Source: Pseudoflavonifractor sp. AF19-9AC
Lineage (GTDB): Bacteria; Bacillota; Clostridia; Oscillospirales; Oscillospiraceae
Direction of reading: 5' to 3'
Assembly: GCF_003478995.1 (NCBI RefSeq)
Contig: NZ_QUGI01000001.1
Location: 48,720-112,719, forward strand
DNA: 64,000 nucleotides
Shown here: piece after piece, positions 15,337 through 25,016 of the stretch
Layout of the letters: the number at the start of each line of letters is the position of its first letter
Position numbering within the stretch: the stretch's first letter is position 1
Notes under the pieces: model-generated
The model's input: only the letters and a program-made list of their open reading frames with translations
Databases searched by the model: none
Told to the model about the DNA's origin: nothing
Translations under genes and position numbers: made by a program

Positions 15337-16230
15337 TTATTTGCCCCGAAGAATGGTCAGAGCCTTGCGGCAGTTCTCCACCACGTTGACGACCTCGCCG
15401 CCGCCATATTCTCCGTCGATGGTCCAGTGGAGGGGCTCCTGGCCGGTGATGACCAGACGGGAGGTCTGGAACTGAATGAGAGAGCCGGGGTCGCCGGGCT
15501 TCATGCTCAGGAACGCCTGGAAGCCGTTGGCCACGTCGGCCAGGGTGACAGGCTTTTTCACCAGATAGACCTCGAACAGGCCGTCATCCAGCACCACGTT
15601 GGAGCTGTTGGGCGGCCGCATGCCGCCGATGGACAGGGCGTTGCTCACCATGCCGAAAAAGAAATCGTCCTCAATGACTCCGTTGTCGTACTCTACCTTC
15701 AGGTGAATGGGGGAGATGGTGGGCAGGGAGACGATACCCTCCATGACGTAGGCCAGATGGCCGAAGGTCTTTTTCAGGTCCTGGGGGGTGTCATAGGCTA
15801 CCTTGGTAAAGGCGCCGAAGGCGGCCACGTAGACAAAGGGAGAGCCGTTAAGCCGGCCGATGTCGATGGGAGTGGGGATTCCGGTTTCCGCGGCGGCCAG
15901 GGCGGCCTGGCGGGGCACCTTGGACAGGCCGAAGGTGGTGGCGCAGTCGTTGGTGGAGCCGGAGGGAATATAGCCCAGCAGCGGCGGGTCCTTCAGATCC
16001 ATGAGACCGGTGACCGTCTCGCTGAGCGTTCCGTCGCCTCCGGCGCACACGACCCGGGAAAAGGAGGGACCCAACTCCCGGGCGATGCGGGTGGCGTCCC
16101 CCTTGCTCTGGGTGGGGCAGACGGTAACCAGCCAGCCGGCCTTGGTAAAGACGTCCACCACCGAAGACAGCTTTTCCGCTACCTGCCCTTTTCCGGCGGT
16201 AGGATTGTAGATAAAGAGAAGATGATCCAA
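15337..16230 (-). CDS. YegS/DagK-family lipid kinase
   Basis: Diacylglycerol or sphingoid-type lipid kinase of the catalytic-domain family used in Gram-positive phosphatidate recycling and lipoteichoic acid synthesis. 297 aa. The N-terminus LLFIYNPTAGKGQVAEKL and VVCAGGDGTLSETVTGL (GGDGT nucleotide-binding motif) are diagnostic, as is LGYIPSGSTNDCATTFGL (GSxNDxA-type motif). No transmembrane segment is present. The gene is divergent from azlC, and the spacer holds promoters in both directions and a 22-bp palindrome. Whether it is DgkB itself or a relative of unknown substrate is not decidable here. Confidence 0.9.
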   Translation of the reverse strand: MDHLLFIYNPTAGKGQVAEKLSSVVDVFTKAGWLVTVCPTQSKGDATRIARELGPSFSRVVCAGGDGTLSETVTGLMDLKDPPLLGYIPSGSTNDCATTFGLSKVPRQAALAAAETGIPTPIDIGRLNGSPFVYVAAFGAFTKVAYDTPQDLKKTFGHLAYVMEGIVSLPTISPIHLKVEYDNGVIEDDFFFGMVSNALSIGGMRPPNSSNVVLDDGLFEVYLVKKPVTLADVANGFQAFLSMKPGDPGSLIQFQTSRLVITGQEPLHWTIDGEYGGGEVVNVVENCRKALTILRGK

Positions 16231-16319
16231 GATGGAACCTCCTAAAATTTGCGGCGCGCGGTGAAACTGTCCGCCTGTGGGGTAGGCAGCCAGGCGCAGT
16301 ATTAGAATCAGCAGACCTT

Positions 16320-16347
16320 ATTATAGGTTAAAAAAAGGAAAAATCAA
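16320..16347 (-). promoter_or_regulatory. Promoter of the lipid kinase gene
   Basis: On the minus strand, TTGATT (16342-16347) and TATAAT (16320-16325) are separated by 16 bp. The 22-bp palindrome begins immediately upstream of this -35. Confidence 0.6.
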
Positions 16348-16369
16348 GGTAAAATTCATGAATTTTACC
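16348..16369. promoter_or_regulatory. Perfect 22-bp palindrome between divergent promoters
   Basis: An 11-bp perfect inverted repeat (GGTAAAATTCA / TGAATTTTACC) without a loop, lying between the -35 of the kinase promoter and the -35 of the azlC promoter. A perfect palindrome of this size in an AT-rich divergent spacer is typical of an operator for a dimeric regulator. It lacks a T tract and so is unlikely to be a terminator. The regulator is unknown; it does not match the CodY consensus. Confidence 0.7.
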
Positions 16370-16407
16370 CTTTCTTAATGTCTGTGTCCACAAGACAGAA
16401 CAGGGGA

Positions 16408-16436
16408 TTGCACAGGCGAGAAAAAACAGGTAGAAT
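16408..16436 (+). promoter_or_regulatory. Promoter of azlCD
   Basis: TTGCAC (16408-16413), a 17-bp spacer and TAGAAT (16431-16436), about 40 bp before the azlC start. Confidence 0.6.
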
Positions 16437-16474
16437 ATGATGAAAAAATTTGTCAATGAGGTGACCGTTTTCCT

Positions 16475-17203
16475 ATGAATCGCACGTCGCTGGCCGCGGC
16501 CTTTCCGGTGACCGTACCGGTTTTGATGGGCTATCTGGCCATTGGAATGGCCTTTGGACTGATGCTTCAGTCCATTGGATACGGAGTGGGTTGGGCCTTT
16601 TTGATGAGCCTGACCATTTATGCGGGGTCCGGACAGTATCTGGGCGTTTCGCTGCTGGCCTCGGGGGCGCCGCTGACCCAGGTGGCCTTCCTGACTCTGA
16701 TGATCAATTTCCGTCATCTGGTCTATGGCCTGTCGATGCTGGAGAAATTCCGGGGAATGGGACTGCGGAAGCTCTACATGATGTTCTCCCTCACCGATGA
16801 GACCTATGCTCTCCTCAGCTCAGCTGAGGCCCCGGAGGGCGTGGATGAGCACGCCTTTTATTTTTCCGTGGCGTTCCTGGACCACAGCTACTGGATTTTG
16901 GGCTCAGTGATCGGTTCCCTGGTGGGGACGGCTCTGGGCTTTGACACCACAGGGGTGGACTTTGCCATGACCGCCCTGTTCCTGGTGATCGCCGTGGGAC
17001 AGTGGAAGGCGGCAGGCAGCCACCTGCCTGCCCTGCTGGGCATTGCCGCCACCCTGCTGAGCCTGTGGGCGGTGGGTGCGGACGACATGCTGCTGCCCGC
17101 CCTGGGCCTCATTATCATGACGCTGGTGGTGCTCCGGCCCAGACTGGAGCGCGAGGCAGAGAAAAAGAAGACGGAGAAGACGGAACAGGAGGTGCTCCCA
17201 TGA
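16475..17203 (+). CDS. azlC: AzlC-family branched-chain amino acid exporter, large subunit
   Basis: Membrane component of the AzlCD two-subunit exporter, which in Bacillus exports branched-chain amino acids and analogues. 242 aa, several hydrophobic helices, with the family start FPVTVPVLMGYLAIGMAFGL and the conserved YAGSGQYLGVSLL block. The C-terminus is charged (RPRLEREAEKKKTEKTE). It overlaps azlD by four bases (ATGA), so the two are coupled. Many AzlC proteins have not been tested, so the substrate is by homology only. Confidence 0.9.
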   Translation: MNRTSLAAAFPVTVPVLMGYLAIGMAFGLMLQSIGYGVGWAFLMSLTIYAGSGQYLGVSLLASGAPLTQVAFLTLMINFRHLVYGLSMLEKFRGMGLRKLYMMFSLTDETYALLSSAEAPEGVDEHAFYFSVAFLDHSYWILGSVIGSLVGTALGFDTTGVDFAMTALFLVIAVGQWKAAGSHLPALLGIAATLLSLWAVGADDMLLPALGLIIMTLVVLRPRLEREAEKKKTEKTEQEVLP

Positions 17204-17535
17204 CGCTGACAACCGGACAGGCCCTGGCCTCCATTGCGGTCATGGCGGTGGTCACCTTCCTCACCCGGGCCCTGCCCTTCCTGCTCTTTGACCGGGGAGA
17301 TCACCCACCCAAGCTGGTGCTCTACCTGGGCAGGGTGCTGCCGCCCGCCATCATTGCCATGCTCATCGTCTACTGCCTGCGGGGCATGACGTTCTCCGCT
17401 CCGGCGGGCTGGGTGCCTTCCGTCCTGGCCGGTGTGACGGCGGTGCTGCTCCACCTGTGGAAGGGCAACGACCTGCTGTCCATCTTCGGGGCCACCGGCC
17501 TCTATATGGTGCTGGTGCAGGCGGTGTTTGCCTGA
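17200..17535 (+). CDS. azlD: AzlD-family exporter, small subunit
   Basis: 111 aa with four hydrophobic segments, the partner of AzlC. The protein starts MTLTTGQALASIAVMAVVTF. The block FLTRALPFLLFDRGDHPPK is the AzlD signature, followed by LYLGRVLPPAIIAMLIVYCL. Its ATG overlaps the azlC stop (ATGA), with the ribosome binding site GGAGGTG inside azlC. The SDR gene follows after 13 bp. Confidence 0.9.
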   Translation: MTLTTGQALASIAVMAVVTFLTRALPFLLFDRGDHPPKLVLYLGRVLPPAIIAMLIVYCLRGMTFSAPAGWVPSVLAGVTAVLLHLWKGNDLLSIFGATGLYMVLVQAVFA

Positions 17536-17548
17536 GAAGGGAGAAGCC

Positions 17549-18286
17549 ATGGAACAAAATGTACTCATTACCGGCGCCTCCCGGGGCATCGGCGCCGCTG
17601 CAGCCCGACGCTTCGGTGCGCTGGGCTGGAACGTGGCCCTGGGCTGCCATAGCGGGAGAGACCGGGCGGAAGAGCTGGCCCGGGAGCTGGAGGCCTTAGG
17701 ACGGCGGACCCTGGTGGTTCAGGGGGACCTGGCCGATCCGGAACAGGCCCGGGGCATGGTGGAGCAGGCGGAGGCGGAGCTGGGGCCGCTGGACGCTCTG
17801 GTGTGCTGCGCCGGAGTGGCACTGCCTCAGCAGCTCATTACCGACACCACCGATGAGCAGTGGCGGCAGGTGATGGGGGTGGACCTGGACGGGGTGTTCT
17901 ATACCCTGCGGGCGGCCGTCCCCTTCTTCGTCCGGCGCAAGCGGGGCGCTGTGGTCACCGTATCCTCCATGTGGGGGGTGACGGGGGGCTCATGCGAGGT
18001 GGCTTACTCCGCAGCCAAGGCGGGGGTGATCGGACTGACCCGGGCCCTGGCCAAGGAGCTGGGTCCCTCTAATATCCGGGTCAACTGCGTGGCCCCCGGC
18101 GTCATTGACACCGAGATGAATGCTCACCTCTCCCGGGCGGATCTGGACGCCCTTGGGGAGGAGACTCCCCTTGGCCGCATCGGAACACCGGAGGAGGCCG
18201 CCGCAGCCATCTGTTTTCTGGCCTCGGACCAGGCCTCCTTTATTACCGGCCAGGTGCTGCTGGCCGACGGCGGCATGGTTATTTAA
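17549..18286 (+). CDS. Short-chain dehydrogenase, 3-oxoacyl-ACP reductase-like
   Basis: SDR-family NAD(P)H-dependent reductase, 245 aa, similar to FabG. The cofactor motif is TGASRGIGAAAARRFG, and NNAG-like CCAGVA marks the second site. The catalytic residues are Ser in VSSMWG and YSAAKAG (Tyr and Lys). The tail TGQVLLADGGMVI is standard. The start is ATG 17549 with AAGGGAGAAG in front; the longer frame from 17528 begins inside azlD. It lies in an apparent operon with azlCD, not in a fatty-acid cluster, so it may act on another substrate. Confidence 0.88.
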   Translation: MEQNVLITGASRGIGAAAARRFGALGWNVALGCHSGRDRAEELARELEALGRRTLVVQGDLADPEQARGMVEQAEAELGPLDALVCCAGVALPQQLITDTTDEQWRQVMGVDLDGVFYTLRAAVPFFVRRKRGAVVTVSSMWGVTGGSCEVAYSAAKAGVIGLTRALAKELGPSNIRVNCVAPGVIDTEMNAHLSRADLDALGEETPLGRIGTPEEAAAAICFLASDQASFITGQVLLADGGMVI

Positions 18287-18303
18287 AAATGGGAAAAATT
18301 GGA

Positions 18304-18332
18304 TTGCCAGAACAGGAAAAACTTGATATAAT
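18304..18332 (+). promoter_or_regulatory. Sigma-A-type promoter
   Basis: TTGCCA (18304-18309), 17 bp, TATAAT (18327-18332). The next gene downstream is the DUF4015 protein, whose chosen start lies about 150 bp further, leaving a leader of about 140 nt. Confidence 0.65.
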
Positions 18333-18479
18333 TAAAACGTTCTCCTGCAGGAGAGATTATTTCTGTAAGATGCTGTAAAACGCTGGTTTTGGTAAAAAAT
18401 GAAGAAAACCGCCCCTTTGGAAGGACCCATGGCCCGCCGGGGAGCGAAGGAGCCTGCCATTGGGAAAGGAGGGCGTGCC

Positions 18480-19550
18480 GTGCGCCGGTCTCAAAGGGGA
18501 TACAGTAGCTATCGGGGCCGCCGGACATTGACCGACGTTTTGAAGATTGTGGCCGCTGTGCTGGGCGTGCTGGTGGTTGTGCTGCTGGCGGTGATCTGGC
18601 TCAGCCGCGGGGAGAACGGGTTTCCCCTGAAGCTGCCCATTCTCTCCCAGCAGGAGGATGAGCCGTCCGGCAGCGGCCAGGACGTCCAGGGAGAAGGGAC
18701 GGATCCGGCGGGAACGGAGGGGGAACCGGAGGAGCCGGCCTCTTCCGAGGAGGAGCCGGAGCAGGAGAGCGCCCTGACGGCGCTGGAGCTGCCTCTCTCC
18801 GCCATACAGGATGGCAGCGCTGCGGCCCAATTGGAGCAGGCCGGGGCCAATGCCCTGGTGCTCACCATGAAGGATGAGGAGGGCATGCTGGCCTGGGACG
18901 CCCAGCAATCCCTGGCCCGGAGCTGCGGGGTCAACGCCGCAGATGGAGCGATTCAGGAGCAGCTGGTGAGTTGGAACCAGGGTGAGGTCTATACGGTGGC
19001 CCGGGTGTGCTGCTTCCGGGATAATACCATTCCCTATCACCGCAACGATCTGGCTATGCGGGCCAGCTACGGCAACTGGCGGGATGAGGAAGGACTTCGC
19101 TGGCTGAACCCGGCCAGCGAGGGAGCCCAGACCTACCTGGCGGATCTGTGCGGCGAACTGGCCGCCATGGGCTTTGATGAGATTCTGCTGGAGTGTCCCG
19201 GATTTCCCACCGCGGGCTCTGTGGAGGCCATTACGTCGGGAGATGGAAGCCGGGAAGAGACGGTATCTGCCTTTCTGACCCGGGTGGAAGAGGCTGTGGC
19301 CCCCTATGACACGCGGATTTCCCTGCGGGTGGAGGCGGGTACCCTTACAGGAACCCTTCCGGAAAGCGGCGTCACGGCTGCCCTGCTGGAGAAGCAGGAG
19401 GGACGCATATGGGTGGATGGCGGCGGAGAGGAAGACCTTTCGGAAATTTTGCTTCAGGCTGGTGTGACGGCTGCCCAGGAGCGTCTGGTGGAAATTGTGC
19501 CGCAAATCGATCCAAATGCTGAGAGTGCTCAGGCTGAATTGACAGATTAA
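18480..19550 (+). CDS. Membrane-anchored putative glycoside hydrolase (DUF4015-like)
   Basis: About 356 aa: short basic N-terminus, one transmembrane helix (IVAAVLGVLVVVLLAVIWLS), an acidic Ser/Gly/Glu linker, and an extracellular TIM-barrel-like domain. The domain includes ANALVLTMKDEEGMLAW, VYTVARVCCFRDN and LCGELAAMGFDEILLECPGF. The order and spacing match the DUF4015 putative glycosidase group; catalytic residues cannot be assigned. The frame opens at 18399, but GTG 18480 has AAAGGAGGG at ideal spacing and is preferred over ATG 18399 and ATG 18429, both with poor ribosome binding sites. It is separate from the V-ATPase operon, with a terminator after it. Confidence 0.7.
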   Translation: MRRSQRGYSSYRGRRTLTDVLKIVAAVLGVLVVVLLAVIWLSRGENGFPLKLPILSQQEDEPSGSGQDVQGEGTDPAGTEGEPEEPASSEEEPEQESALTALELPLSAIQDGSAAAQLEQAGANALVLTMKDEEGMLAWDAQQSLARSCGVNAADGAIQEQLVSWNQGEVYTVARVCCFRDNTIPYHRNDLAMRASYGNWRDEEGLRWLNPASEGAQTYLADLCGELAAMGFDEILLECPGFPTAGSVEAITSGDGSREETVSAFLTRVEEAVAPYDTRISLRVEAGTLTGTLPESGVTAALLEKQEGRIWVDGGGEEDLSEILLQAGVTAAQERLVEIVPQIDPNAESAQAELTD

Positions 19551-19564
19551 CCCTGTTTTTATGC

Positions 19565-19605
19565 AAAACTTCAGACTGCCATTGTGCAGTCTGAAGTTTT
19601 TTTTT
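19565..19605 (+). terminator. Terminator after the DUF4015 gene
   Basis: A 13-bp stem AACTTCAGACTGC / GCAGTCTGAAGTT with a 6-nt loop is followed by nine T. Confidence 0.92.
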
Positions 19606-19765
19606 ATGCAGATCGGACTGGCAAGAAAAAAGAATATTTGCTCTCGAAGCATAAAAGCTGTAAAAAATGAGAAAAAAACTAGGAAGCTCCATGAAAAGAA
19701 AAAGCAAGGTGACGAAATGAGAGGGATTGGGGCGACGACGCCACGAAGGAACACGAAAATAGCGC

Positions 19766-19794
19766 TTGCATTTTGCGGGGATTTCACCTAAAAT
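19766..19794 (+). promoter_or_regulatory. Promoter of the V-ATPase operon
   Basis: TTGCAT (19766-19771), 17 bp and TAAAAT (19789-19794), about 70 bp before the first subunit gene. The 160 bp between the preceding terminator and this promoter show no gene; a long but weak frame at 19561-19791 is rejected. Confidence 0.65.
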
Positions 19795-19867
19795 AGGCCC
19801 TAGATACTATTTTAAAGTGGAAAAGAAAATGACGAGGTAGTACTTGAGTTTAAAGGTGGTGAGGATT

Positions 19868-20181
19868 GTGGCAGTAGAGGCCATTGAAAAGGTAACTCAG
19901 GTGGAGCAGGAGGAGAAGCGGCGCCGTGAGGCGGCCGCCGCAGAAAACAAACAGAGGCTCCAGACCGCACAGCGGGAGGCCCAAAAGAAGCTGGAGCAGG
20001 TTCGTGCCCAGGCGGAGGCCGAAAACCGCAAGGTGCTGGCACAGGCGGAGGCCGAGGCGGCCCAGGAGGCCCAGCAGCTGATGGCACAGGCCAGTCAGGC
20101 GTGTGAGGAAATGAAGGAAAATGCCCGCCGGCGTCTGGACCAGGCGGCACAGTTGATTGTAGAAAAGGTTGTGAATCGCTG

Positions 20182-20182
<1 letters not shown>
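19868..20182 (+). CDS. V-type ATPase peripheral stalk subunit (G/H-type)
   Basis: About 104 aa and almost entirely alpha-helical coiled coil (EKRRREAAAAENKQRLQTAQ onward), as in the G/H stalk subunit that pairs with subunit E. I place the start at GTG 19868 because AAAGGTGGT lies seven bases ahead; TTG 19844 is possible and would add eight residues. It is the first gene of the V-ATPase operon, and its stop overlaps the start of the I subunit gene (TGATG). Confidence 0.82.
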
Positions 20183-22619
<2,437 letters not shown>

Positions 22620-22641
22620 GGCTGGGAAAGGAACCGGCTCT

Positions 22642-23334
22642 ATGGAAGGTATTGAAAAAATTACGGCCAAAATTGTCCAGGACGCCCAGGCTGAAATTAC
22701 CCGCATGAACCAGGAGACCGACGAGAAGGTCCGGAGCATCGCGGAGGCAGCCCAGGCTCAGGCGGACAAGGAAACGGCCGAGACCCTGGCCCGGGGACAG
22801 CGGGCCGCCCAGGAGCGTCTGGAGCGGCTGAAGTCCGCGGCCAAGATGGAACAGCGCAAGCTGGAGCTGGCCGCCCGGCAGGAGATGCTGGCCCAGGCCT
22901 TCGATCTGGCTTTGGAGAAGCTGTGCTCCCTGCCTGAGGAGGAATATGTGCAGCTGTTGACCCGCCTGGTGCTGGAAGCCTCCACCACCGGGAAGGAACA
23001 GCTGGTGTTCTCTCCCCAGGACCGCGCCCGGGTGGGCAAGCAGGTGGTCGTGGCCGCCAACGAGGCCATGGTCAAGCAGGTAGCCCCCGAGCTGCCCGAC
23101 GCCATCACCGACACCAAGGTGGGGGCATTCCTGGGCAAGGTAGTGAATTCCACCACCGCCATGGTCACCGGCACGGGTATGCTCACCCTCAGTGAGGAGA
23201 CCCGGCCCATGAAGGGCGGCTTCGTCCTGGTAGACGGAGACGTGGAGGTCAACTGTGCCTTTGAGACCCTGGTCCGTCTGCAGCGTGAAAAGCTGGAGAA
23301 GGAAGTGGACCAGGTGCTGTTCCCCAAGGCCTGA
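22642..23334 (+). CDS. ntpE: V-type ATPase subunit E (peripheral stalk)
   Basis: Stalk subunit, 230 aa. The N-terminal half is a long coiled coil (EKITAKIVQDAQAEITRMNQ onward, rich in Ala/Glu/Gln) and the C-terminal half is the globular head, with GGFVLVDGDVEVNCAFETLV and the closing EKEVDQVLFPKA. It follows ntpK by 22 bp. After its stop comes a 285-bp repeat-bearing spacer before ntpC, the largest gap in the operon. Confidence 0.93.
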   Translation: MEGIEKITAKIVQDAQAEITRMNQETDEKVRSIAEAAQAQADKETAETLARGQRAAQERLERLKSAAKMEQRKLELAARQEMLAQAFDLALEKLCSLPEEEYVQLLTRLVLEASTTGKEQLVFSPQDRARVGKQVVVAANEAMVKQVAPELPDAITDTKVGAFLGKVVNSTTAMVTGTGMLTLSEETRPMKGGFVLVDGDVEVNCAFETLVRLQREKLEKEVDQVLFPKA

Positions 23335-23619
23335 GCCCCAGCGGAACATAGAAGTGCTTTGCGTCCCATACCACCGAGCTGTGAAGCCCCGACGGCACTC
23401 AGTGCGGAGTTGGAACAGCCGGGTGAGTGAGCCTTCGCCGTAAGGCGGAGGCATGGGATACAAGGCTTGCGAGAAAATGGCGGCGGAACGCCGCCCCAAA
23501 CCGGAGCCCAACGGAGTGGGTCCGGTTTGGAGAGGAGGAGCAGCGGAATGAGCGAGCTTTCGCCGTAAGGCGGAAGTGAGGGATATGAAGCTTGCGACGA
23601 CGACGAAAGGAGGGATATC
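23335..23619 (+). repeat. Repeat-rich spacer between ntpE and ntpC
   Basis: No gene is seen. Two 50-bp direct copies (23424-23473 and 23549-23598, about 80 percent identical by eye) each contain the hairpin CGCCGTAAGGCG. Between them are hairpins GGCGGC / GCCGCC and CCAAACCGG / CCGGTTTGG. The latter belongs to a 44-bp core (23495-23538) also present at 8173-8216 after smc. The minus-strand frames of both copies would read APPLQTxPxPLGxGLG, but no start or ribosome binding site supports a gene. The element is transcribed within the operon. It may fold in mRNA and affect downstream expression. Confidence 0.8.
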
Positions 23620-24606
23620 TTGTCCCACCGCAAAGATACGGATTATCTCTCCGTCTCGGCCCGAATCCGGGCCATGGAGAACCGGCTTCTGACCCGGGAG
23701 CGTATGGACCGGATGATTGAGGCCCGGGACAACAGCGAGGCCATGAAGGTGCTGACGGAGTGCGGCTACCCCGACGGGGGCGGCAGTCTGGACGCCGTGC
23801 TGGCCCAGGCCCGGGCAGACACCTTCCGGGATATGGAGAACGCCTCCCCGGACCGTCGGCTGACGGAGATTTTCCAACTAAAATATGATTACCACAATGC
23901 CAAGGTGCTTATTAAGGCCAAGGCTGTGGGGGCGGACCCGGAGCGGCTGCTGCTGCCCGGGGGCCGGTACGACCCCCAGCAGCTGCTGGACGGCTGGCGC
24001 CGGGAGGAACTTCGGGGCTGCTCGGAGCGCTTCCAGCAGGCCATGAAGCAGGCCCAGGCCGTTCTGGCCGACACCCGGGACCCCCAGCAGGCGGATCTGA
24101 TTCTGGATCAGGCCTGCTATGGCGAGATGGGTGTGCTGGCTAACGAGCTGGACAGCGAGTTTCTCCGGGGCTATGTCCGCCTGTCGGTGGATGTGGCCAA
24201 CCTGCGCGCCGCCGTGCGGGTGTACCGCATGGGCAAGGAGGGCGACTTCCTGCGCCAGGTTCTGCTGGAGGGCGGCAGCGTCTCGCCCCAGTCCATTGCC
24301 GCCGCCCGGGGGGACGCCCTGGGTGAGGTCTTCCGCACCGGGCCCCTGGCCCAGGCCGCGGAGATGGGCGCCAAGCTGACCCAGCCGGGCAGCGGAGCGC
24401 TGACCGGCTTTGAGAAGGCCTGCGACGATGCTTTGACCGCCTATCTGTCCGCCGCCCGGCGGATTCCCTTCGGGGAGCAGACGGTCATCGGCTACCTCTA
24501 CGCCAAGGAGGCAGAGCTGACCGCCATCCGCACCATTTTTGCAGGACGGGCCGCCGGTCTGGACGGCGACACCATCCGCGCCCGGCTGCGGGAAACCTAT
24601 GTGTAA
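23620..24606 (+). CDS. ntpC: V-type ATPase subunit C (central stalk, d-type)
   Basis: Subunit that links the rotor ring to the central stalk, 328 aa. The N-terminus DTDYLSVSARIRAMENRLLT and the repeated helical segments with EIFQLKYDYHNAKVLIKAKA and LRAAVRVYRMGKEGDFL match the family. The start is TTG 23620 with the strong AAAGGAGGG ribosome binding site. The C-terminal region FGEQTVIGYLYAKEAELTAI is characteristic. It is separated from ntpE by the repeat spacer and from ntpF by 15 bp. Confidence 0.94.
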   Translation: MSHRKDTDYLSVSARIRAMENRLLTRERMDRMIEARDNSEAMKVLTECGYPDGGGSLDAVLAQARADTFRDMENASPDRRLTEIFQLKYDYHNAKVLIKAKAVGADPERLLLPGGRYDPQQLLDGWRREELRGCSERFQQAMKQAQAVLADTRDPQQADLILDQACYGEMGVLANELDSEFLRGYVRLSVDVANLRAAVRVYRMGKEGDFLRQVLLEGGSVSPQSIAAARGDALGEVFRTGPLAQAAEMGAKLTQPGSGALTGFEKACDDALTAYLSAARRIPFGEQTVIGYLYAKEAELTAIRTIFAGRAAGLDGDTIRARLRETYV

Positions 24607-24621
24607 GGGGGTGGAGGGAAG

Positions 24622-24930
24622 ATGTATAAGATTGCCGTCATGGGCGACATGGACAGCGTTCTGGGCTTCAAGGCCCTGGGCCTGGAGGTGTGCCCGGTGA
24701 GCACCCCCGAGGAGGGGCATGAGGCCCTCCACCGCATGGCCAAGGAGAACTACGCCATCATCTATATGACCGAGCAGCTGGCTGCCAAGCTGAGCAGCGA
24801 CATTGCCCGGTATAAGGACGCCCTGACCCCGGCTATCATTCTCATCCCCGGCAAGGAAGGCTCGCTGGGCATTGGAATGGCCAACGTGAAAACCGCTGTG
24901 GAGCGGGCCGTGGGCGCGGACATCCTGTAA
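24622..24930 (+). CDS. ntpF: V-type ATPase subunit F (central stalk)
   Basis: A 102-aa Rossmann-like subunit of the central stalk that pairs with D. MGDMDSVLGFKALGLEVCPV and ALTPAIILIPGKEGSLGIGM are family signatures. It is followed by an 86-bp spacer with a large hairpin before ntpA. Confidence 0.94.
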   Translation: MYKIAVMGDMDSVLGFKALGLEVCPVSTPEEGHEALHRMAKENYAIIYMTEQLAAKLSSDIARYKDALTPAIILIPGKEGSLGIGMANVKTAVERAVGADIL

Positions 24931-24933
24931 GAG

Positions 24934-24994
24934 TGCAGAATGCAGAAATGCAGAATGCAGAATGGGCCGAAGGGCACTGATTCTGCGTTCTGCA
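24934..24994 (+). repeat. TGCAGAA repeats and 15-bp hairpin upstream of ntpA
   Basis: TGCAGAA occurs at 24934, 24941, 24949 and 24956. Two inverted TTCTGC-type units follow (TTCTGCG 24981-24987, TTCTGCA 24988-24994). The last two direct units can pair with the inverted ones in a 15-bp stem with one G-U wobble and a loop of about 16 nt. The stem ends about 6 nt before the ntpA ribosome binding region. There is no T tract, so it is not a terminator. It may stabilise or process the downstream mRNA that encodes the A and B subunits. Confidence 0.75.
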
Positions 24995-25016
24995 GTCGAG
25001 AAAGAAGGTTTAGCCT

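Noticed and set aside
19561..19791. 76-codon frame upstream of the V-ATPase operon
   Set aside because: It overlaps the terminator and promoter and has no ribosome binding site.
23335..23619. Minus-strand frames of 291 and 422 codons over the ntpE-ntpC spacer
   Set aside because: They run through repeats and the antisense of ntpE and have no supported start.
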